64,000 nt of DNA from Paracoccaceae bacterium. GTDB taxonomy: Bacteria > Pseudomonadota > Alphaproteobacteria > Rhodobacterales > Rhodobacteraceae. The DNA lies in contig JAIXZY010000003.1 in assembly GCA_027489355.1 (NCBI GenBank), forward strand, positions 99,210 through 163,209, read 5' to 3'. The notes beneath the pieces were generated by a model. That model saw nothing but the letters and a program-made list of their open reading frames with translations. It had not been told where the DNA came from and did no database searches. Positions 26,803 through 37,423 of this stretch are shown here, in pieces (position 1 is the first letter of the stretch; each line of letters opens with the position of its first letter). The position numbers were made by a program, and so were the translations under genes.

Positions 26803-27572
26803 CAGGGTCGCTCCAGAACGAAGAAGACGCGGGTGAAGGGAAACAGGACACGGCCATCGGGCAGCGGCGGGTAAGCATCGGCCAGCGCCACCTCGTAGGC
26901 GGCGACAAAGGCCCGGGCTTCATCGGCGGACAGGCCCTGCAGGAAAGGCCGCATGGCCGTGCTTTCGGTGAACAGCCGGACAGGATGCCCCTCGGCCACC
27001 GGGTCGAGGATCTGCAGGTAGTCCGTCGTCCACGCCCGCACCTCGCCCAGTGGCAGAAGCATCGCTGCATAATCCGCCGCCTGCAGGACCGGCGAAGCGG
27101 CCTCCGGGAAACGGCCGGGAAACAACCGCCCGGCAAGCACCTGCAGCAGCCGGTGCGACGGTGCCTCGCCCTGCCGCGGCATCTGCACCGCCAGCATCCC
27201 GCCGGGCCGCAGCATCCGCGCCAGCCTCGGCATCAGGGTGGCATGGTCCGGCAGCCAGTTCAGCGCCGCGTTGGAAAAGATCAGCGCCGGCGGCACCAGC
27301 GCCTCCCATCCGGCAATATCCGCCTCGATCAACCGGTCATAGCGCAGCCGCGCGGCCGCATTGGCCAGCATCGCGGGCGAGTTGTCCACGCCCACCAGCC
27401 CGCGCCCCGGAAAGCGGGTCGCCAGCGCATCCGCCACCGCCCCGTCGCCGCAGCCAAGGTCCACGATCTCTCCCGGAGGCAGGCCAGGCACCTGGGCCAG
27501 AAGGTCCAGAGCCGGCCGCAACCGCAGGTCGCGGAAGGCCCCATAGCGGGCTGGGTCCCAGTCTACAGCCAT
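26802..27572 (-). CDS. tam: Trans-aconitate 2-methyltransferase-like protein
   Basis: 256 residues from MAVDWDPARYGAFRDLRLRP. IVDLGCGDGAVADAL is the SAM motif I, VGVDNSPAMLANA motif II, and FSNAALNWLPDHATLMPRLARMLRPGGMLAVQMP motifs IV-V. The WDPxxYxxFxxxRxRPxxDLL opening and ALNWLPDH are typical of Tam, which methylates trans-aconitate, a side product of the TCA cycle. A GTG at 27581 is an alternative start but lacks a ribosome site. It overlaps the corA end by 10 bases. Confidence 0.88.
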   Translation of the reverse strand: MAVDWDPARYGAFRDLRLRPALDLLAQVPGLPPGEIVDLGCGDGAVADALATRFPGRGLVGVDNSPAMLANAAARLRYDRLIEADIAGWEALVPPALIFSNAALNWLPDHATLMPRLARMLRPGGMLAVQMPRQGEAPSHRLLQVLAGRLFPGRFPEAASPVLQAADYAAMLLPLGEVRAWTTDYLQILDPVAEGHPVRLFTESTAMRPFLQGLSADEARAFVAAYEVALADAYPPLPDGRVLFPFTRVFFVLERP

Positions 27573-28540
27573 TTCTTCCACCGGAAGATCAGGTAGGGCA
27601 CCAGCGCCGAGACCACCATCAGACCCAACGCCATCGGATAGCCCCAGGTCCAGTCCAGCTCGGGCATGTGCTTGAAATTCATTCCGTAAATGCTGGCGAT
27701 CAGCGTCGGAGGCAGGAAGACGAAGGCAACCACCGAAAAGATCTTGATCACGTCCGACTGCCGGATGTTGATTACCCCAAGCGTCGCATCCAGCAGAAAC
27801 CGCACCTTGTCCGCCTGCGCCGCCGCGACTTCGCGCAAGGACTTCAGGTCCTGCAACTGCGCCAGCGCCAGCGGCATCTGCCGGGCGTGCAGGCAGGGAC
27901 CATCCGCCGCCTCGGGGGTCGAGGTCAGATAGGTCAGAAGCCGCAGGATCGTCGCCAGGCTTTCGTTGACCTTGCCGTTCATCGCCTCGGCCCGACCGAT
28001 CCGTTGCAGCACCGCCCCCAGCGTCTCGGTCCGCCCCGAGGGCCGGTGCGCCGCGAAGATCGCCCGCGACAGCGCCTCGTGCTGGCGCGCTTCCGCCTCC
28101 AGGATGTCGGCAAGCCGGTCGACCACGGCCTCAAGCAGGCCCATCAGCGTATCGAGGCCGGTCTCCAGCACCGTATCGTGCCGCGCCGCCCAGTCGGCGA
28201 AATAGCCCAGCGACCGCGGATGGTGGTAATGCACCGACACCAGCCGGTCCGGCAGCACCACGAAGGTCACCGGGCCGATCTCGGCCTCGCGCGCCTCGGG
28301 GCTGGCGATGACCTGCGCTGTCAGGAACAGCGCCCCACCCTCGCGGTAGATGCGGGACGAGACTTCGATCTCCTGCATGTCCTCGCGGGTCGGGATGTCG
28401 ATGCCCAGCGCCGCCTCGACCGCATCCTCCTCGGCTTCGGTCGGGGCCTCGACATCGATCCAGACCGCCTCGCCCAGGTGGCGCTGGTCCAGGTCCAGCT
28501 TTTCCAGCCGCGCGCCCCGCGTTGCATATGCCGTGATCAT
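27563..28540 (-). CDS. corA: CorA family magnesium/divalent cation channel
   Basis: 325 residues from MITAYATRGARLEKL. A soluble N-terminal funnel of about 260 residues is followed by two transmembrane helices; the YGMNF signature, essential for Mg2+ selection, stands at the end of the first (IASIYGMNFKHMPEL). The basic tail RWKKWL is typical. It lies behind the ftsH terminator, before the Tam-like gene. Confidence 0.93.
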   Translation of the reverse strand: MITAYATRGARLEKLDLDQRHLGEAVWIDVEAPTEAEEDAVEAALGIDIPTREDMQEIEVSSRIYREGGALFLTAQVIASPEAREAEIGPVTFVVLPDRLVSVHYHHPRSLGYFADWAARHDTVLETGLDTLMGLLEAVVDRLADILEAEARQHEALSRAIFAAHRPSGRTETLGAVLQRIGRAEAMNGKVNESLATILRLLTYLTSTPEAADGPCLHARQMPLALAQLQDLKSLREVAAAQADKVRFLLDATLGVINIRQSDVIKIFSVVAFVFLPPTLIASIYGMNFKHMPELDWTWGYPMALGLMVVSALVPYLIFRWKKWL

Positions 28541-28591
28541 CGACCCTCTCCCGCGCCCGGGCACAGGGTATCGGCAGGCGTCGAAAAGCAA

Positions 28592-28615
28592 AAGGCCCCG
28601 ACGCTGCGGGGCCTT
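28592..28615 (-). terminator. Terminator of ftsH
   Basis: AAGGCCCCG and CGGGGCCTT form a 9-bp stem with loop ACGCTG. On the minus strand it is followed by TTGCTTTTCG, a T-rich tail. It lies 8 bases beyond the ftsH stop and so ends the long tol-pal-ftsH gene block. Confidence 0.85.
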
Positions 28616-28622
28616 CTGGTGA

Positions 28623-30548
28623 TCAAAGCGGCGCCGGTTCGGGTTCCGGACCTGATTTCTTCGGCCGGCCCCGCGTCTTGGGGATCGCCGCGATCGAGGC
28701 CGTCCCGCCGCCGGACGAGGGCGTGTCTGCGCTGTCGTCGCCGCCCAGCGGTTCGCCGGCGATGACCTTGCGGATTTCGTCCCCGGTCAGGGTCTCGTAT
28801 TCCAGCAGGCCCTTCGCCAGGCGCTCCCACTGGTCGTGCTTTTCCAGCAGGATGCGGCGGGCGGTCTCATAGCCTTCGTCGATGAACCGCTTCACTTCCT
28901 GTTCGATCAGCCGCTTGGTCTCGGCACTGACCGAGAAGCCGCCGGTGTTGCCCTGATAGCCTTCGGCCGCCTCGGCATAGTCGATGTTGCCCACCACGTC
29001 CGACATGCCCCAGCGCAGCACCATCGCGCGGGCAAGCGCGCTGGCTTGCTGGATGTCGCCCGAGGGACCGTTCGACACCGCATCCTCGCCGTACTTGATG
29101 ATCTCGGCCGCCTTGCCGGCCATGGTCATCGCGATGCGCTGTTCGCACTGGTCGCGGTGCCAGTTCAGCCGGTCGATCTCGGGCAGGCTCATCACCATGC
29201 CAAGCGCGCCGCCGCGCGGGATGATCGTCGCCTTGTAGACCGGGTCGCACTTCGGCAGTTCCATGCCCACGATGGCGTGGCCGGCCTCGTGATAGGCGGT
29301 CATCTCCTTCTGCTCGGGCGTCAAGACCATGCTGCGGCGTTCCGCTCCCATCATGACCTTGTCCTTGGCATTCTCGAAATCGACCATCGTCACGAACCGC
29401 CGCCCGGCCCGCGCGGCCATCAGCGCGGCCTCGTTCACCAGGTTCATCAGGTCGGCGCCCGAGAACCCCGGCGAGCCGCGCGCAATCGTCCGCAGGTCCA
29501 CATCCGGCCCCAGCGGCACCTTGCGGGCGTGGACCGACAGGATCTTCTCGCGGCCCTTGATATCCGGGTTCGGCACATGGATCTGCCGGTCGAAACGGCC
29601 GGGACGCAGCAGAGCCGGGTCCAGCACGTCCTTGCGGTTGGTGGCGGCGATGATGATCACACCCTCGTTCGCCTCGAACCCGTCCATTTCCACCAGAAGC
29701 TGGTTCAGCGTCTGCTCGCGTTCGTCGTTGCCGCCGCCGATGCCCACGCCCCGGGCGCGGCCGACGGCGTCGATTTCGTCGATGAAGACGATGCAGGGCG
29801 CGTTCTTCTTGGCCTGCTCGAACATGTCGCGCACGCGGGACGCACCCACGCCGACGAACATCTCCACGAAGTCCGACCCCGAGATGGTAAAGAACGGCAC
29901 GCCCGCCTCACCCGCGATGGCGCGGGCGAGCAGCGTCTTACCCGTGCCGGGCGGGCCGACCAGCAGCGCGCCCTTCGGGATCTTGCCGCCCAGACGGCTG
30001 AACTTCTGCGGGTTGCGCAGAAATTCGACGATCTCTTCCAGTTCTTCCTTGGCCTCGTCGATGCCCGCCACGTCGTCGAACGTCACCCGGCCCTGCTTTT
30101 CCGTCAGCAGCTTGGCGCGGCTCTTGCCAAAGCCCATCGCGCCACCACGGCCCCCGCCCTGCATCCGGTTCATGAAGTAGATCCAGACGCCGATCAGCAG
30201 CAGGAAGGGCAGGAAGCTCAGCAGCACCGACACGAAGCCCGACTGCGCCTGCGGCTCTGCCTCGACCTCGACCCCCTTGGCGATCAGGTCGCGCGACAGG
30301 TTGTCGGTCACCAGGTCCCCCGGCGGCTTGATCGTGACGTAGGAATTGCCGTCCTTGCCGACGACCACGATCTTCTCGCCATCCAGCACCACTTTGCTGA
30401 CCTGTCCGGCGTCCACCCGCTCCACGAAGTCCGAATAGGACAGCGACCGCGACGACATCGTCGTCTGGTTGCCCGAGAAGAGCTGGAACAGCGCCATCAC
30501 AAGGATCAGCAGCACGACCCAGAAGGCGATATTGCGTGCATTGCCCAA
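28623..30548 (-). CDS. ftsH: ATP-dependent zinc metalloprotease FtsH
   Basis: 641 residues. Two membrane helices (8-24 and 105-126) frame a periplasmic part; then the AAA+ domain with Walker A GPPGTGKT (198-205), Walker [13 protein letters not shown], and the zinc protease motif HEAGH (420-424). The C-terminal tail is low-complexity (Gly/Ser then Lys/Pro/Glu-rich). The start is TTG at 30548, preceded by AGGAG; the encoded [10 protein letters not shown] agrees with relatives. It degrades membrane and regulatory proteins. Confidence 0.97.
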   Translation of the reverse strand: MGNARNIAFWVVLLILVMALFQLFSGNQTTMSSRSLSYSDFVERVDAGQVSKVVLDGEKIVVVGKDGNSYVTIKPPGDLVTDNLSRDLIAKGVEVEAEPQAQSGFVSVLLSFLPFLLLIGVWIYFMNRMQGGGRGGAMGFGKSRAKLLTEKQGRVTFDDVAGIDEAKEELEEIVEFLRNPQKFSRLGGKIPKGALLVGPPGTGKTLLARAIAGEAGVPFFTISGSDFVEMFVGVGASRVRDMFEQAKKNAPCIVFIDEIDAVGRARGVGIGGGNDEREQTLNQLLVEMDGFEANEGVIIIAATNRKDVLDPALLRPGRFDRQIHVPNPDIKGREKILSVHARKVPLGPDVDLRTIARGSPGFSGADLMNLVNEAALMAARAGRRFVTMVDFENAKDKVMMGAERRSMVLTPEQKEMTAYHEAGHAIVGMELPKCDPVYKATIIPRGGALGMVMSLPEIDRLNWHRDQCEQRIAMTMAGKAAEIIKYGEDAVSNGPSGDIQQASALARAMVLRWGMSDVVGNIDYAEAAEGYQGNTGGFSVSAETKRLIEQEVKRFIDEGYETARRILLEKHDQWERLAKGLLEYETLTGDEIRKVIAGEPLGGDDSADTPSSGGGTASIAAIPKTRGRPKKSGPEPEPAPL

Positions 30549-30640
30549 TGCAGGGATCTCCTGAATGCGCCCACGGCCCCGGAAGAGGGCAGCGGCGGCT
30601 TTGGACTTAAGATAAACCTTTGGGGGCCGTGTTCAATCCA

Positions 30641-31825
30641 CTAACGGCGAAGTGTGAACGGAGACTGAAGCCGCGCCTGCCAACCGGCGGAAACCCCCGC
30701 GCAGGGTGCGGCAAGCAGCCGCTCCCCCTCCCAGACGCCGGGCGTGACCAGCAACACCTCGCGCGGCAGCCCGGCGTTGCGCCAGTCCGCCACCTGCCGC
30801 AGCCCCTCGGCCCCCAGCGCCCGGACCTCGCCCGCCGGCCCCTCGACCAGCCAGCGCCCGTCCCAGGGCTGCCCCACCGCCACCGGATTGCCCAAAGCCC
30901 GAGGCTCGCGCATCAGCCAGCCCCTCCGCGCCCGGCAGCCGGCAAGCGTTGCGTCCAGGCCCGCGCTAAGGGCCGCACGCAACCGCTCGACCGCTTGCGC
31001 GCGGGGCGCATAGTCGGCGTCCGTCAACCACAGCAGCGCAGCGACAACCACCTGCCGCTGCACCTCGACCGGGTGGCTCCAGACCTCCGGGCCAAACCGC
31101 AAGGCCCCGGCCTGTTCGTCCACGGCGCGCCCCGCCTCGCCGACCTGCACCGCCAGCGCCTCCTGCACCCGGGCAAGGTTCGCGGCCACATCGGCCAGCC
31201 GGGCCGCCGTGATCCCCAGTGGGGCCAGCGCCGCCAGAGCCTTGCGCGCCTTCACCCGGGTGAAGCGGTCGTTCTCGTTCGTGGGGTCGTCCACCCAGGC
31301 GATCCCGCGCGCCCGCAGCCAGTCCCGCAACTCCCCGCGCCCCGCCTGCAGAAGCGGTCGAACGAACCGGACTCCGTCCTCCTGCCACTCGGGTCGCAGG
31401 CCCGACAATCCCGCAACCCCGGCCGAGCGCGCCAGCCCCATCAGCACAGTCTCAGCCACATCGTCCCGCGTGTGACCCAGGGCGACCACGCCGATCCTCC
31501 GATCCCGCGCCCAATCCCGGATCAGGCCGACCCGAGCCCGTCGCGCCGCGTCCATCAGGTTGCCCGTGACCACCCCATGCTCCCACACGCTTACCTCGTG
31601 CGGTACGCCCAGACGGCGGCACTCGGCCCCCACCGCCTCGGCCTCCGCCGCGCTCTCGGACCGCAGCCGGTGGTCCACCGTCACGGCCTCGACCCGAAGA
31701 CCCGCCGCCAGACACAGATGCAGAAGGGCGGTGGAATCCCCACCGCCCGACAGCGCCACGCCGATGGTCTGGTCCGCAGGAAGCGCCGCCCGGATCAGCC
31801 CGACCAGCCGGTCCTCTACTGGCAC
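30641..31825 (-). CDS. tilS: tRNA(Ile)-lysidine synthase
   Basis: 394 residues. ALSGGGDSTALLH (SGGxDS at residues 26-31) is the ATP pyrophosphatase loop; HTRDDVAETVLMGLARSAG and RPLL complete the N-type PP-loop domain. It modifies the wobble cytidine of tRNA(Ile) CAU to lysidine and is essential. The start is GTG, overlapping the cpoB end by 10 bases. The Gly at the x position replaces the common Val/Gly variants and is acceptable. Confidence 0.95.
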   Translation of the reverse strand: MPVEDRLVGLIRAALPADQTIGVALSGGGDSTALLHLCLAAGLRVEAVTVDHRLRSESAAEAEAVGAECRRLGVPHEVSVWEHGVVTGNLMDAARRARVGLIRDWARDRRIGVVALGHTRDDVAETVLMGLARSAGVAGLSGLRPEWQEDGVRFVRPLLQAGRGELRDWLRARGIAWVDDPTNENDRFTRVKARKALAALAPLGITAARLADVAANLARVQEALAVQVGEAGRAVDEQAGALRFGPEVWSHPVEVQRQVVVAALLWLTDADYAPRAQAVERLRAALSAGLDATLAGCRARRGWLMREPRALGNPVAVGQPWDGRWLVEGPAGEVRALGAEGLRQVADWRNAGLPREVLLVTPGVWEGERLLAAPCAGVSAGWQARLQSPFTLRR

Positions 31826-32664
31826 CCGAAGCCCTGGATCGCCACGGTCGCCTGCGTCGCCGCCATGCTGCCCGGGAACCGCGTCCCGACCTCTTTCAGC
31901 GTCACGCAGGCCTCGGGGACCTGGCCCAGCGCACCCAGCCCCTCGCCCAGCTTCAGCAGCGCATCCGGGGCAATCGGCCCGTCCGGCTTGGCCGAGAACG
32001 CATCCAGATAGGACCGCGCCGCATTGGCCGTGTCCCCCTGCTTCGTCAGCGCCTCGCCGCGCAGGTAATGCGCCTCGGGGACTAGCGGCCCGCCAGGATA
32101 GGATTGGGCATAGGTCGCAAAGAGCTCTGCAGCGCGGGGAAAGTCACCCTGACCGAGCACCTCCTTGGCCCGGTCGAAGTCTTCCTGCTCGCTGACCGCC
32201 AATTCCGCGCCGCCGGTCGTGTCCGCCGCCGCGGCGGGGGCAGCACCCGTCCCCGCATCCGCCACCGGCGCAGAAGCCGCCCCGGCGTCGCCGCCCAGCG
32301 TGGGCGTCGCGCCCAGGGTCGCGGGATCGCAGCCCTCGGTCACCTCGCACAGGCGGTATTCGATGTCGCCGATCCGGTTGGTCCCGTCCGAGACCACCCG
32401 GTTCAGCTTCAGTTCGACCTCTTCGGTCCGCGCGGTCAGCCGCGCGAGTGTCGCCTCGATCGTGTCCATCCGGGTCAGCGCATCGCCGCCCGCCGCCCCG
32501 CTCGTCGCCGCCCCGGTCGAGACAAGCTCGGCCTTCAGCGCGTTGAACTCGGCGGCAAGGGCGGACAACTCCGCCCGGATGTCGGCCAGCGTCTGCGCCC
32601 GGTCCTGGGCATGACCCAGAACCGGCAGCAGGCACAAGGCCACGGCAAGACCAAGGCGGCGCAT
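31816..32664 (-). CDS. cpoB: Tol-Pal system coordinator CpoB (YbgF)
   Basis: 282 residues. A Sec signal peptide (MRRLGLAVALCLLPVLGHAQ) precedes a coiled coil (about 20-95), a Gly/Ala/Thr-rich linker (120-155) and three TPR repeats (DFDRAKEVLGQGDFPRAAELFATYAQSYP onward). CpoB links Tol-Pal function to cell-wall synthesis in the periplasm. Fixed position behind pal. Confidence 0.93.
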   Translation of the reverse strand: MRRLGLAVALCLLPVLGHAQDRAQTLADIRAELSALAAEFNALKAELVSTGAATSGAAGGDALTRMDTIEATLARLTARTEEVELKLNRVVSDGTNRIGDIEYRLCEVTEGCDPATLGATPTLGGDAGAASAPVADAGTGAAPAAAADTTGGAELAVSEQEDFDRAKEVLGQGDFPRAAELFATYAQSYPGGPLVPEAHYLRGEALTKQGDTANAARSYLDAFSAKPDGPIAPDALLKLGEGLGALGQVPEACVTLKEVGTRFPGSMAATQATVAIQGFGCQ

Positions 32665-32668
32665 CGGG

Positions 32669-33202
32669 TCAGACCCCGGCGCCGGCCGACAGCACGGTCA
32701 CCGCGCGGCGGTTCTTGGCATAGCAGGCTTCTTCCGAGCAGACCTCAAGCGGGCGCTCTTTCCCGTAGGAAATCGTCCGCAGACGGTTCGCCGCGACACC
32801 CTGGCTGATCAGGAAGTTCTGCACCGCCGCCGCGCGCCGCGCGCCCAGGGCAAGGTTGTATTCCCGCGTCCCCTGCTCGTCGGCGTGGCCTTCGATGATC
32901 GCGGCATAGCCGGTGTTCTGGTTCAGCCAGTTGGCCTGCGCCGTCAGGATACCGCGCGCCTCCGGCGACAGGGTCGACTGGTCCACCGCGAACAGAACGC
33001 GGTCGCCGACGGTCTGGTTGAAATAGGCGATCGAGGTCGGGTTGTTCGGATCGCCCAGCCCCGTGGTGTCGATCCCGCCAGCGCCGCCAGCGCCACCGGC
33101 ACCACCAGCCCCGCCGGCACCAGCGCCGTAGCGGTCAGGGTTGTTGCAGGCCGCAAGGCCCAGGACGGCGATCAGAAGCAGCGACTTCGCAGCAAGGCTC
33201 AT
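32669..33202 (-). CDS. pal: Peptidoglycan-associated lipoprotein Pal
   Basis: 177 residues. Lipobox LAAC (Cys19), then a Gly-Ala-rich linker of repeated GGA units (33065-33125 in DNA), then an OmpA-like domain with YAAIIEGHADEQGTREYNLALG, which binds meso-diaminopimelate of peptidoglycan. It anchors the outer membrane at the septum together with TolB. The GGA repeats may vary in number between strains. Confidence 0.95.
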   Translation of the reverse strand: MSLAAKSLLLIAVLGLAACNNPDRYGAGAGGAGGAGGAGGAGGIDTTGLGDPNNPTSIAYFNQTVGDRVLFAVDQSTLSPEARGILTAQANWLNQNTGYAAIIEGHADEQGTREYNLALGARRAAAVQNFLISQGVAANRLRTISYGKERPLEVCSEEACYAKNRRAVTVLSAGAGV

Positions 33203-33286
33203 GGGAGGGGGATCCTTCTTGTTGGCTCGATTTCGGGCAGAGTAACAGCTTTGCGCCGCCAGGGGAATCCGGCGGCGCGTCACAAT

Positions 33287-34630
33287 TCAGGGCAAAAGCG
33301 GCGACCAGGCGGGGTCGCTGGCCGGGCCGTCGGTCGGGATCTGCTTCAGGTTCCGCCCGGTGATGTCGACCGACCACAGGCTCGCCTGCCCGCCGCCGCC
33401 CGAGGTTTCACGCGTGAACATCAAGACCCGCCCGTTCGGCGCCCAGGTCGGGCCTTCGTCCAGGAAGCTGGCGGTCAGCAAGCGCTCTTCCGACCCGTCG
33501 GTGCGCATCACGCCGATGTGGAAGCGGCCCTCGTTCTGCTTGGTGAAGGCGATATAGTCGCCGCGCGGCGACCAGACCGGGGTGCCGTAGCGCCCCTTCC
33601 CGCCCGAGATCCGCGTCCCCTCGCCGCCGCCGGCTGGCATCACGTAGATCTGCGGCGTGCCCGTCCGGTCGCTTTCAAACACGATCTGGCTGCCGTCCGG
33701 GCTGAAGGACGGCGCGGTCTCGATCGACGGCGCGTTGGTCAGCTGACGCAAGCCGCCCCCGCCCAGGGACAGCGCATAGATGTCGGTGTTCCCGCCCCGC
33801 TCCAGGCTGAAGACGATCGTCCCGCCGTCGGGCGAAAAGCGGGGCGCGAAGGTCATCGTGCCGGGCTGTTCTTCCAGGGTCTGACGGGCCAGGCTGCCCA
33901 CATCCAGCAGCGTGATCCGGGGGAAGCCCGTCTCGTAGCTCGTGTAGATGATCCGGTCCCCCTGCGGCGAGAAGCGCGGGGCCAGCACGATGGAGGAACT
34001 GTCCGTCAGATAGGCGACGTTCGCCCCGTCATAGTCCATGACCGCAAGCCGCTTCAGCCGCTGGTTCTTCGGACCGGACTCGCTGACAAAGACCACGCGG
34101 CTGTCGAAATAGCCGCCCTCGCCGGTGATCTTGGAATAGATCACGTCGGCCACCTTGTGCGCCATGCGCCGCCAGCCCTGGGTGGTGCCGGCGAACTGCA
34201 GCGCCGCCCCTTCCAGCGTCGTGCCGTTGAAGACGTCATAGGCGCGGAACTTCACCGTGATCCGGTCGCCCGCCACGCTGACCGCGCCGGTGACCAGCAC
34301 CTGCGCGTTGATCGCCTTCCAGTCCTCGAAGGCGATGCCGCCGTCGAAGCTGGTGATGCGGCTGATATGCGCCTCTTCGCCGATGTTGCGGAAGAATCCG
34401 GTGCCTTCCAGGTCCGAGATCACCACATTGCTGATCTGCCGCGCATAGTCGCCCGCGCCGCCCTCGTCGATGAAGCCGGGGACCGCGATGGGCATCGGCT
34501 CGATGACACCCTGGCCGATCACGATCCGCGGCGGACTGGACTGCGCCAGGACAGGGGCGGCCGCCAGGGTCGCGACGCCAAGGGCCAGCGCCAGCAGCGT
34601 TCGGAAGGTTGCTCTCACGGGTCTGATCAT
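33287..34630 (-). CDS. tolB: Tol-Pal system protein TolB
   Basis: 447 residues. A signal peptide (to about residue 30, ending PVLAQ) leads into the N-terminal domain and a six-bladed beta-propeller with repeats of the type [38 protein letters not shown] and [19 protein letters not shown]. TolB is the periplasmic partner that competes with peptidoglycan for Pal. Confidence 0.96.
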   Translation of the reverse strand: MIRPVRATFRTLLALALGVATLAAAPVLAQSSPPRIVIGQGVIEPMPIAVPGFIDEGGAGDYARQISNVVISDLEGTGFFRNIGEEAHISRITSFDGGIAFEDWKAINAQVLVTGAVSVAGDRITVKFRAYDVFNGTTLEGAALQFAGTTQGWRRMAHKVADVIYSKITGEGGYFDSRVVFVSESGPKNQRLKRLAVMDYDGANVAYLTDSSSIVLAPRFSPQGDRIIYTSYETGFPRITLLDVGSLARQTLEEQPGTMTFAPRFSPDGGTIVFSLERGGNTDIYALSLGGGGLRQLTNAPSIETAPSFSPDGSQIVFESDRTGTPQIYVMPAGGGEGTRISGGKGRYGTPVWSPRGDYIAFTKQNEGRFHIGVMRTDGSEERLLTASFLDEGPTWAPNGRVLMFTRETSGGGGQASLWSVDITGRNLKQIPTDGPASDPAWSPLLP

Positions 34631-34721
34631 CGGCCTCACGCTCCGTTCTTTTGCTTGTCTTTGCCCGCACTGCCTGCGGGAGAGAAGGGGAATTTCCCGG
34701 TTTTGGTTCCACGTCTGACGG

Positions 34722-35918
34722 TCATCGCACGCGCATCCCATTGGCATCGAAGACCAGGTCAAGCACGCGCCACGTATCGAACTTGTCGGGCGGAAGCGGA
34801 ATTCCGCCTTCCTGATGGGTCCGGTTCACCGCCCGCTGGGCGATCCGGTAAAGGTTGTCGATCGCGGCCTGGGTTGGCCCGCTGGACTCCAGCAGCTCGA
34901 AATTCACCGGCCGCCCGCTTTCGTCAAAGCTCACCCGCACCACCACCATCGAGCTCAGCACGTCCGTGGACGCCGCCCCCAGGTTCCAGCGCCGCGCAAT
35001 CGCGCTCGAGATGTCGCCCATCTCGCCCCCGGTCAGCGGCGGCCCCTGCGGGAGGTCCTGCCCGCCCGTGTCCGAGGCCTCCTCGACCGGCTCGTCTGCC
35101 GCCTCGCCCAGCAGCGCATCGATGGCATCCTGCGTTGCCGTGTCATCCACCGGCTGCACGTTCAACTCGGCCGAGTCCGCGGGCTCTTCGGCGGGCTGTT
35201 CCGGCGGGGTCTCTTCCGTCGCCACGTCCGTCTCTGGCTGCGGCTCCGGTGCGCGTTCCGGGCGCGAGCGTGGACGGACCGAGGTCGTCATCCCCGTCTC
35301 GGCATCCTGCTCCTCGTTCGCCTCGGTCTGGGTGATGTCCCCGGTATCTTCGGGTGCCGTCGCTTCGGTCGGCTCCTGCTGGATCACCTCCTCGGCCACC
35401 GGGTCCTCGCTGACCGCCGGCTCGGGCGTGTCCGAGGTCTCGGCCTCCGTCTCCGGCTGGACCGGGTCAGGCGCGACGATCTCCTCGGCCTCGGGCGCGG
35501 GCTGGATCTCGGTCGAGTCCGACTGGATCGCCTGCTCCTCCTCGGCCTGCACCGCATCGCTGGGCGGAGGCTCGACAACCGGCTCCGGGACAGGCTCCGG
35601 CTCCGGGACAGGCTCCGGCTCCGGCGCAGGCGCAGGTTCGGGTTCTGGCGCAGGCTCGGGTTCCGGCTGCGGCTCCGGCTCCACCGCCGGCTCGGGCCGC
35701 GGCTCCGGCCGCACCGGGGCCGGCTCTTCGGCCGGCGTCGGGGTCGCCCCCGCCTGCAGCGCCGCGAACTCCTCCGAGCTGATCATCGACACCGAGGTCA
35801 CGATGACCTCCTCGGGCGGCGCATCCGTGAACAGCCAGTCGCCGACCAGCACCCAGAGGATCACCCCCACATGCCCGATCGCCGAGATAACCGTCCCCGT
35901 CTGGAACCGCGTCTCCAT
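34722..35918 (-). CDS. tolA: TolA-like energy transducer with Glu-Pro repeats
   Basis: 398 residues. One N-terminal membrane helix (12-30), a long acidic Pro/Glu-rich stretch (60-260) with many EPEP units, then a C-terminal TolA/TonB-like domain ([14 protein letters not shown] ... [24 protein letters not shown]). It spans the periplasm between TolQR and TolB/Pal. The acidic linker replaces the Ala/Lys-rich helix of E. coli TolA. The position between tolR and tolB makes the call secure despite low sequence similarity. Confidence 0.88.
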   Translation of the reverse strand: METRFQTGTVISAIGHVGVILWVLVGDWLFTDAPPEEVIVTSVSMISSEEFAALQAGATPTPAEEPAPVRPEPRPEPAVEPEPQPEPEPAPEPEPAPAPEPEPVPEPEPVPEPVVEPPPSDAVQAEEEQAIQSDSTEIQPAPEAEEIVAPDPVQPETEAETSDTPEPAVSEDPVAEEVIQQEPTEATAPEDTGDITQTEANEEQDAETGMTTSVRPRSRPERAPEPQPETDVATEETPPEQPAEEPADSAELNVQPVDDTATQDAIDALLGEAADEPVEEASDTGGQDLPQGPPLTGGEMGDISSAIARRWNLGAASTDVLSSMVVVRVSFDESGRPVNFELLESSGPTQAAIDNLYRIAQRAVNRTHQEGGIPLPPDKFDTWRVLDLVFDANGMRVR

Positions 35919-35923
35919 CCGCC

Positions 35924-36418
35924 TCAGCCGCCGTCGTTTCCGCTATCCGACGCAGCCCCGGCGCCAAAGCTTGGGCCCTCGCCTTCGGTCACCAGGCCGA
36001 TCTCGTTGAACCCGCCCGCATTGAGCGCGCCCATGACCTGCGCCACCCGCTCATAGGGGATCGCGCCGTCGGCCCGCAGGAAGATCTTCTTCGAGGTCCG
36101 CTCTGCCGCGATGGCCGACAACTTCGGGATCATCTCGGCATCCGAAACTTCCGTGGTCTGGATCGCCAGCCGCCCGTCCGAGGTGATCGTCACCGTCAGC
36201 GGCTCTTCCTGTTCCGTCGGCAGCGCCGCCGCCGCCGTCTTCGGCAGCTCGACCGGAACACCCACCGTCAGCATCGGCGCGGCCACCATGAAGATGATCA
36301 GCAGCACCAGCATCACGTCCACCATCGGCGTGATGTTGATCTCGTGCATCGCGGCCGACCGCCCGCCGCGCCGGCGACGCCGCCCGCCACCCGCCGATCC
36401 CGATACGCCCATGCCCAT
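35924..36418 (-). CDS. tolR: TolR subunit
   Basis: 164 residues. A basic Gly/Arg-rich N-terminus then [26 protein letters not shown], the ExbD/TolR helix with the conserved Asp of the proton channel, and a periplasmic domain ending [19 protein letters not shown]. Partner of TolQ. A second ATG two codons later is possible. Confidence 0.95.
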   Translation of the reverse strand: MGMGVSGSAGGGRRRRRGGRSAAMHEINITPMVDVMLVLLIIFMVAAPMLTVGVPVELPKTAAAALPTEQEEPLTVTITSDGRLAIQTTEVSDAEMIPKLSAIAAERTSKKIFLRADGAIPYERVAQVMGALNAGGFNEIGLVTEGEGPSFGAGAASDSGNDGG

Positions 36419-36421
36419 GAC

Positions 36422-37117
36422 TTACGAGTCCAGCTGGCGCGACAGGATCGTCGCGAATTCGTCGGCAAAGGCCTCATAGCCGCCCAGCACCCGGTCGATG
36501 TCCGCCGAAAGCTTGTTGTAGAAGACCGCCGCCGGAATGGCCGCGACCAGACCCACACCCGTTGCCAGAAGCGCCTCGGCGATACCCGGAGCCACGACGG
36601 CCAGCGAGGTATTCTGGCTGATGGCGATCTGCTCGAAGCTGTGCTTGATCCCCCAGACCGTGCCGAAAAGCCCGATGAACGTCGCGGTCGACCCCGTCGT
36701 CGCCAGGAAGCTCAGCCCGCGGTTCATGAACTCGCTTTCCCGCGCGATGGCCACGTTCATCGCCCGGTCGATCCGGCTCTGCGCCCCCGCGATCAGCCCG
36801 CCGTCCTGCTTGTGGCTCCGCCGCCACTCCAGCATCCCGGCCGCGAAGATCTTTTCCGACTGCCCCTGCGGGTCCGGCCCGATCTTCTCGAAAAGCTCGT
36901 CCAGCGGCTCGCCCGACCAGAAGGCCCGGTCGAATATCGTCGCCTCACCCTGCGCCCGGCGCAGCATGATGTGCTTCTGGATGATGATCGCCCAGCTCCA
37001 GAAGGACATGATCAGCAGCATGATCATGACGATCTTCACCGTCAGCGTTGCACGGGCAAAAAGGGCGAACATGGAGAAATCAATCTCCTGCGCCATCGCA
37101 AGGGTGTTGGTGTCCAT
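36422..37117 (-). CDS. tolQ: TolQ subunit
   Basis: 231 residues with three transmembrane helices: one near 25-45 (IVMIMLLIMSFWSWAIII), two C-terminal (FLATTGSTATFIGLFGTVWGI and APGIAEALLATGVGLVAAIPA). These sequences are the MotA/TolQ/ExbB proton-channel signature. It builds the energising complex with TolR. Start at MDTNTLAMAQEIDFS. Confidence 0.96.
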   Translation of the reverse strand: MDTNTLAMAQEIDFSMFALFARATLTVKIVMIMLLIMSFWSWAIIIQKHIMLRRAQGEATIFDRAFWSGEPLDELFEKIGPDPQGQSEKIFAAGMLEWRRSHKQDGGLIAGAQSRIDRAMNVAIARESEFMNRGLSFLATTGSTATFIGLFGTVWGIKHSFEQIAISQNTSLAVVAPGIAEALLATGVGLVAAIPAAVFYNKLSADIDRVLGGYEAFADEFATILSRQLDS

Positions 37118-37423
37118 ACGCCTGCTCTTGTTGATCGGGCCGTTTCCCGGCTCCGTTACCCCTGATTCTAGCAAGAGTGCAGGGGGAATGCCAACACAAC
37201 TCTGTGGCCGGCAGGGTTTCGCGCGCAGATGACGACATTCGTCATCCCGCGCCGCGCCCCCGCAGACACCAGGGTCGCCCCCCCAAAGCACCCTTGCTCT
37301 TTTCCGCAAATACTCCCGCCGGAGGCTCCGCCGCCCGTCCTCGGGCACCACCGCCGCGCCACCGGGCCTCCCCTCTCCCCTCGGGGGGGGAGGGGCCGGG
37401 CGTGGGGGCCTCCGGTCAGATGC
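37118..37423. repeat. Intergenic repeats between ybgC and tolQ
   Basis: No gene is visible. The gap contains a CAAATACTC motif with TTTTCC before it (about 37300-37315), followed by a short palindrome GGAG-G-CTCC, and a C/G element (37369-37410: CTCCCCTCTCCCC ... GGGGGGGAGGGG) related to those at 17760 and 48569. It may terminate ybgC and hold the tolQ promoter. Confidence 0.5.

Noticed and set aside
33065..33125. Possible CRISPR or minisatellite at the GGA repeats of pal
   Set aside because: The repeats are short in-frame codons of a Gly-Ala linker within a complete pal gene; no spacers are present. No CRISPR array was seen elsewhere.
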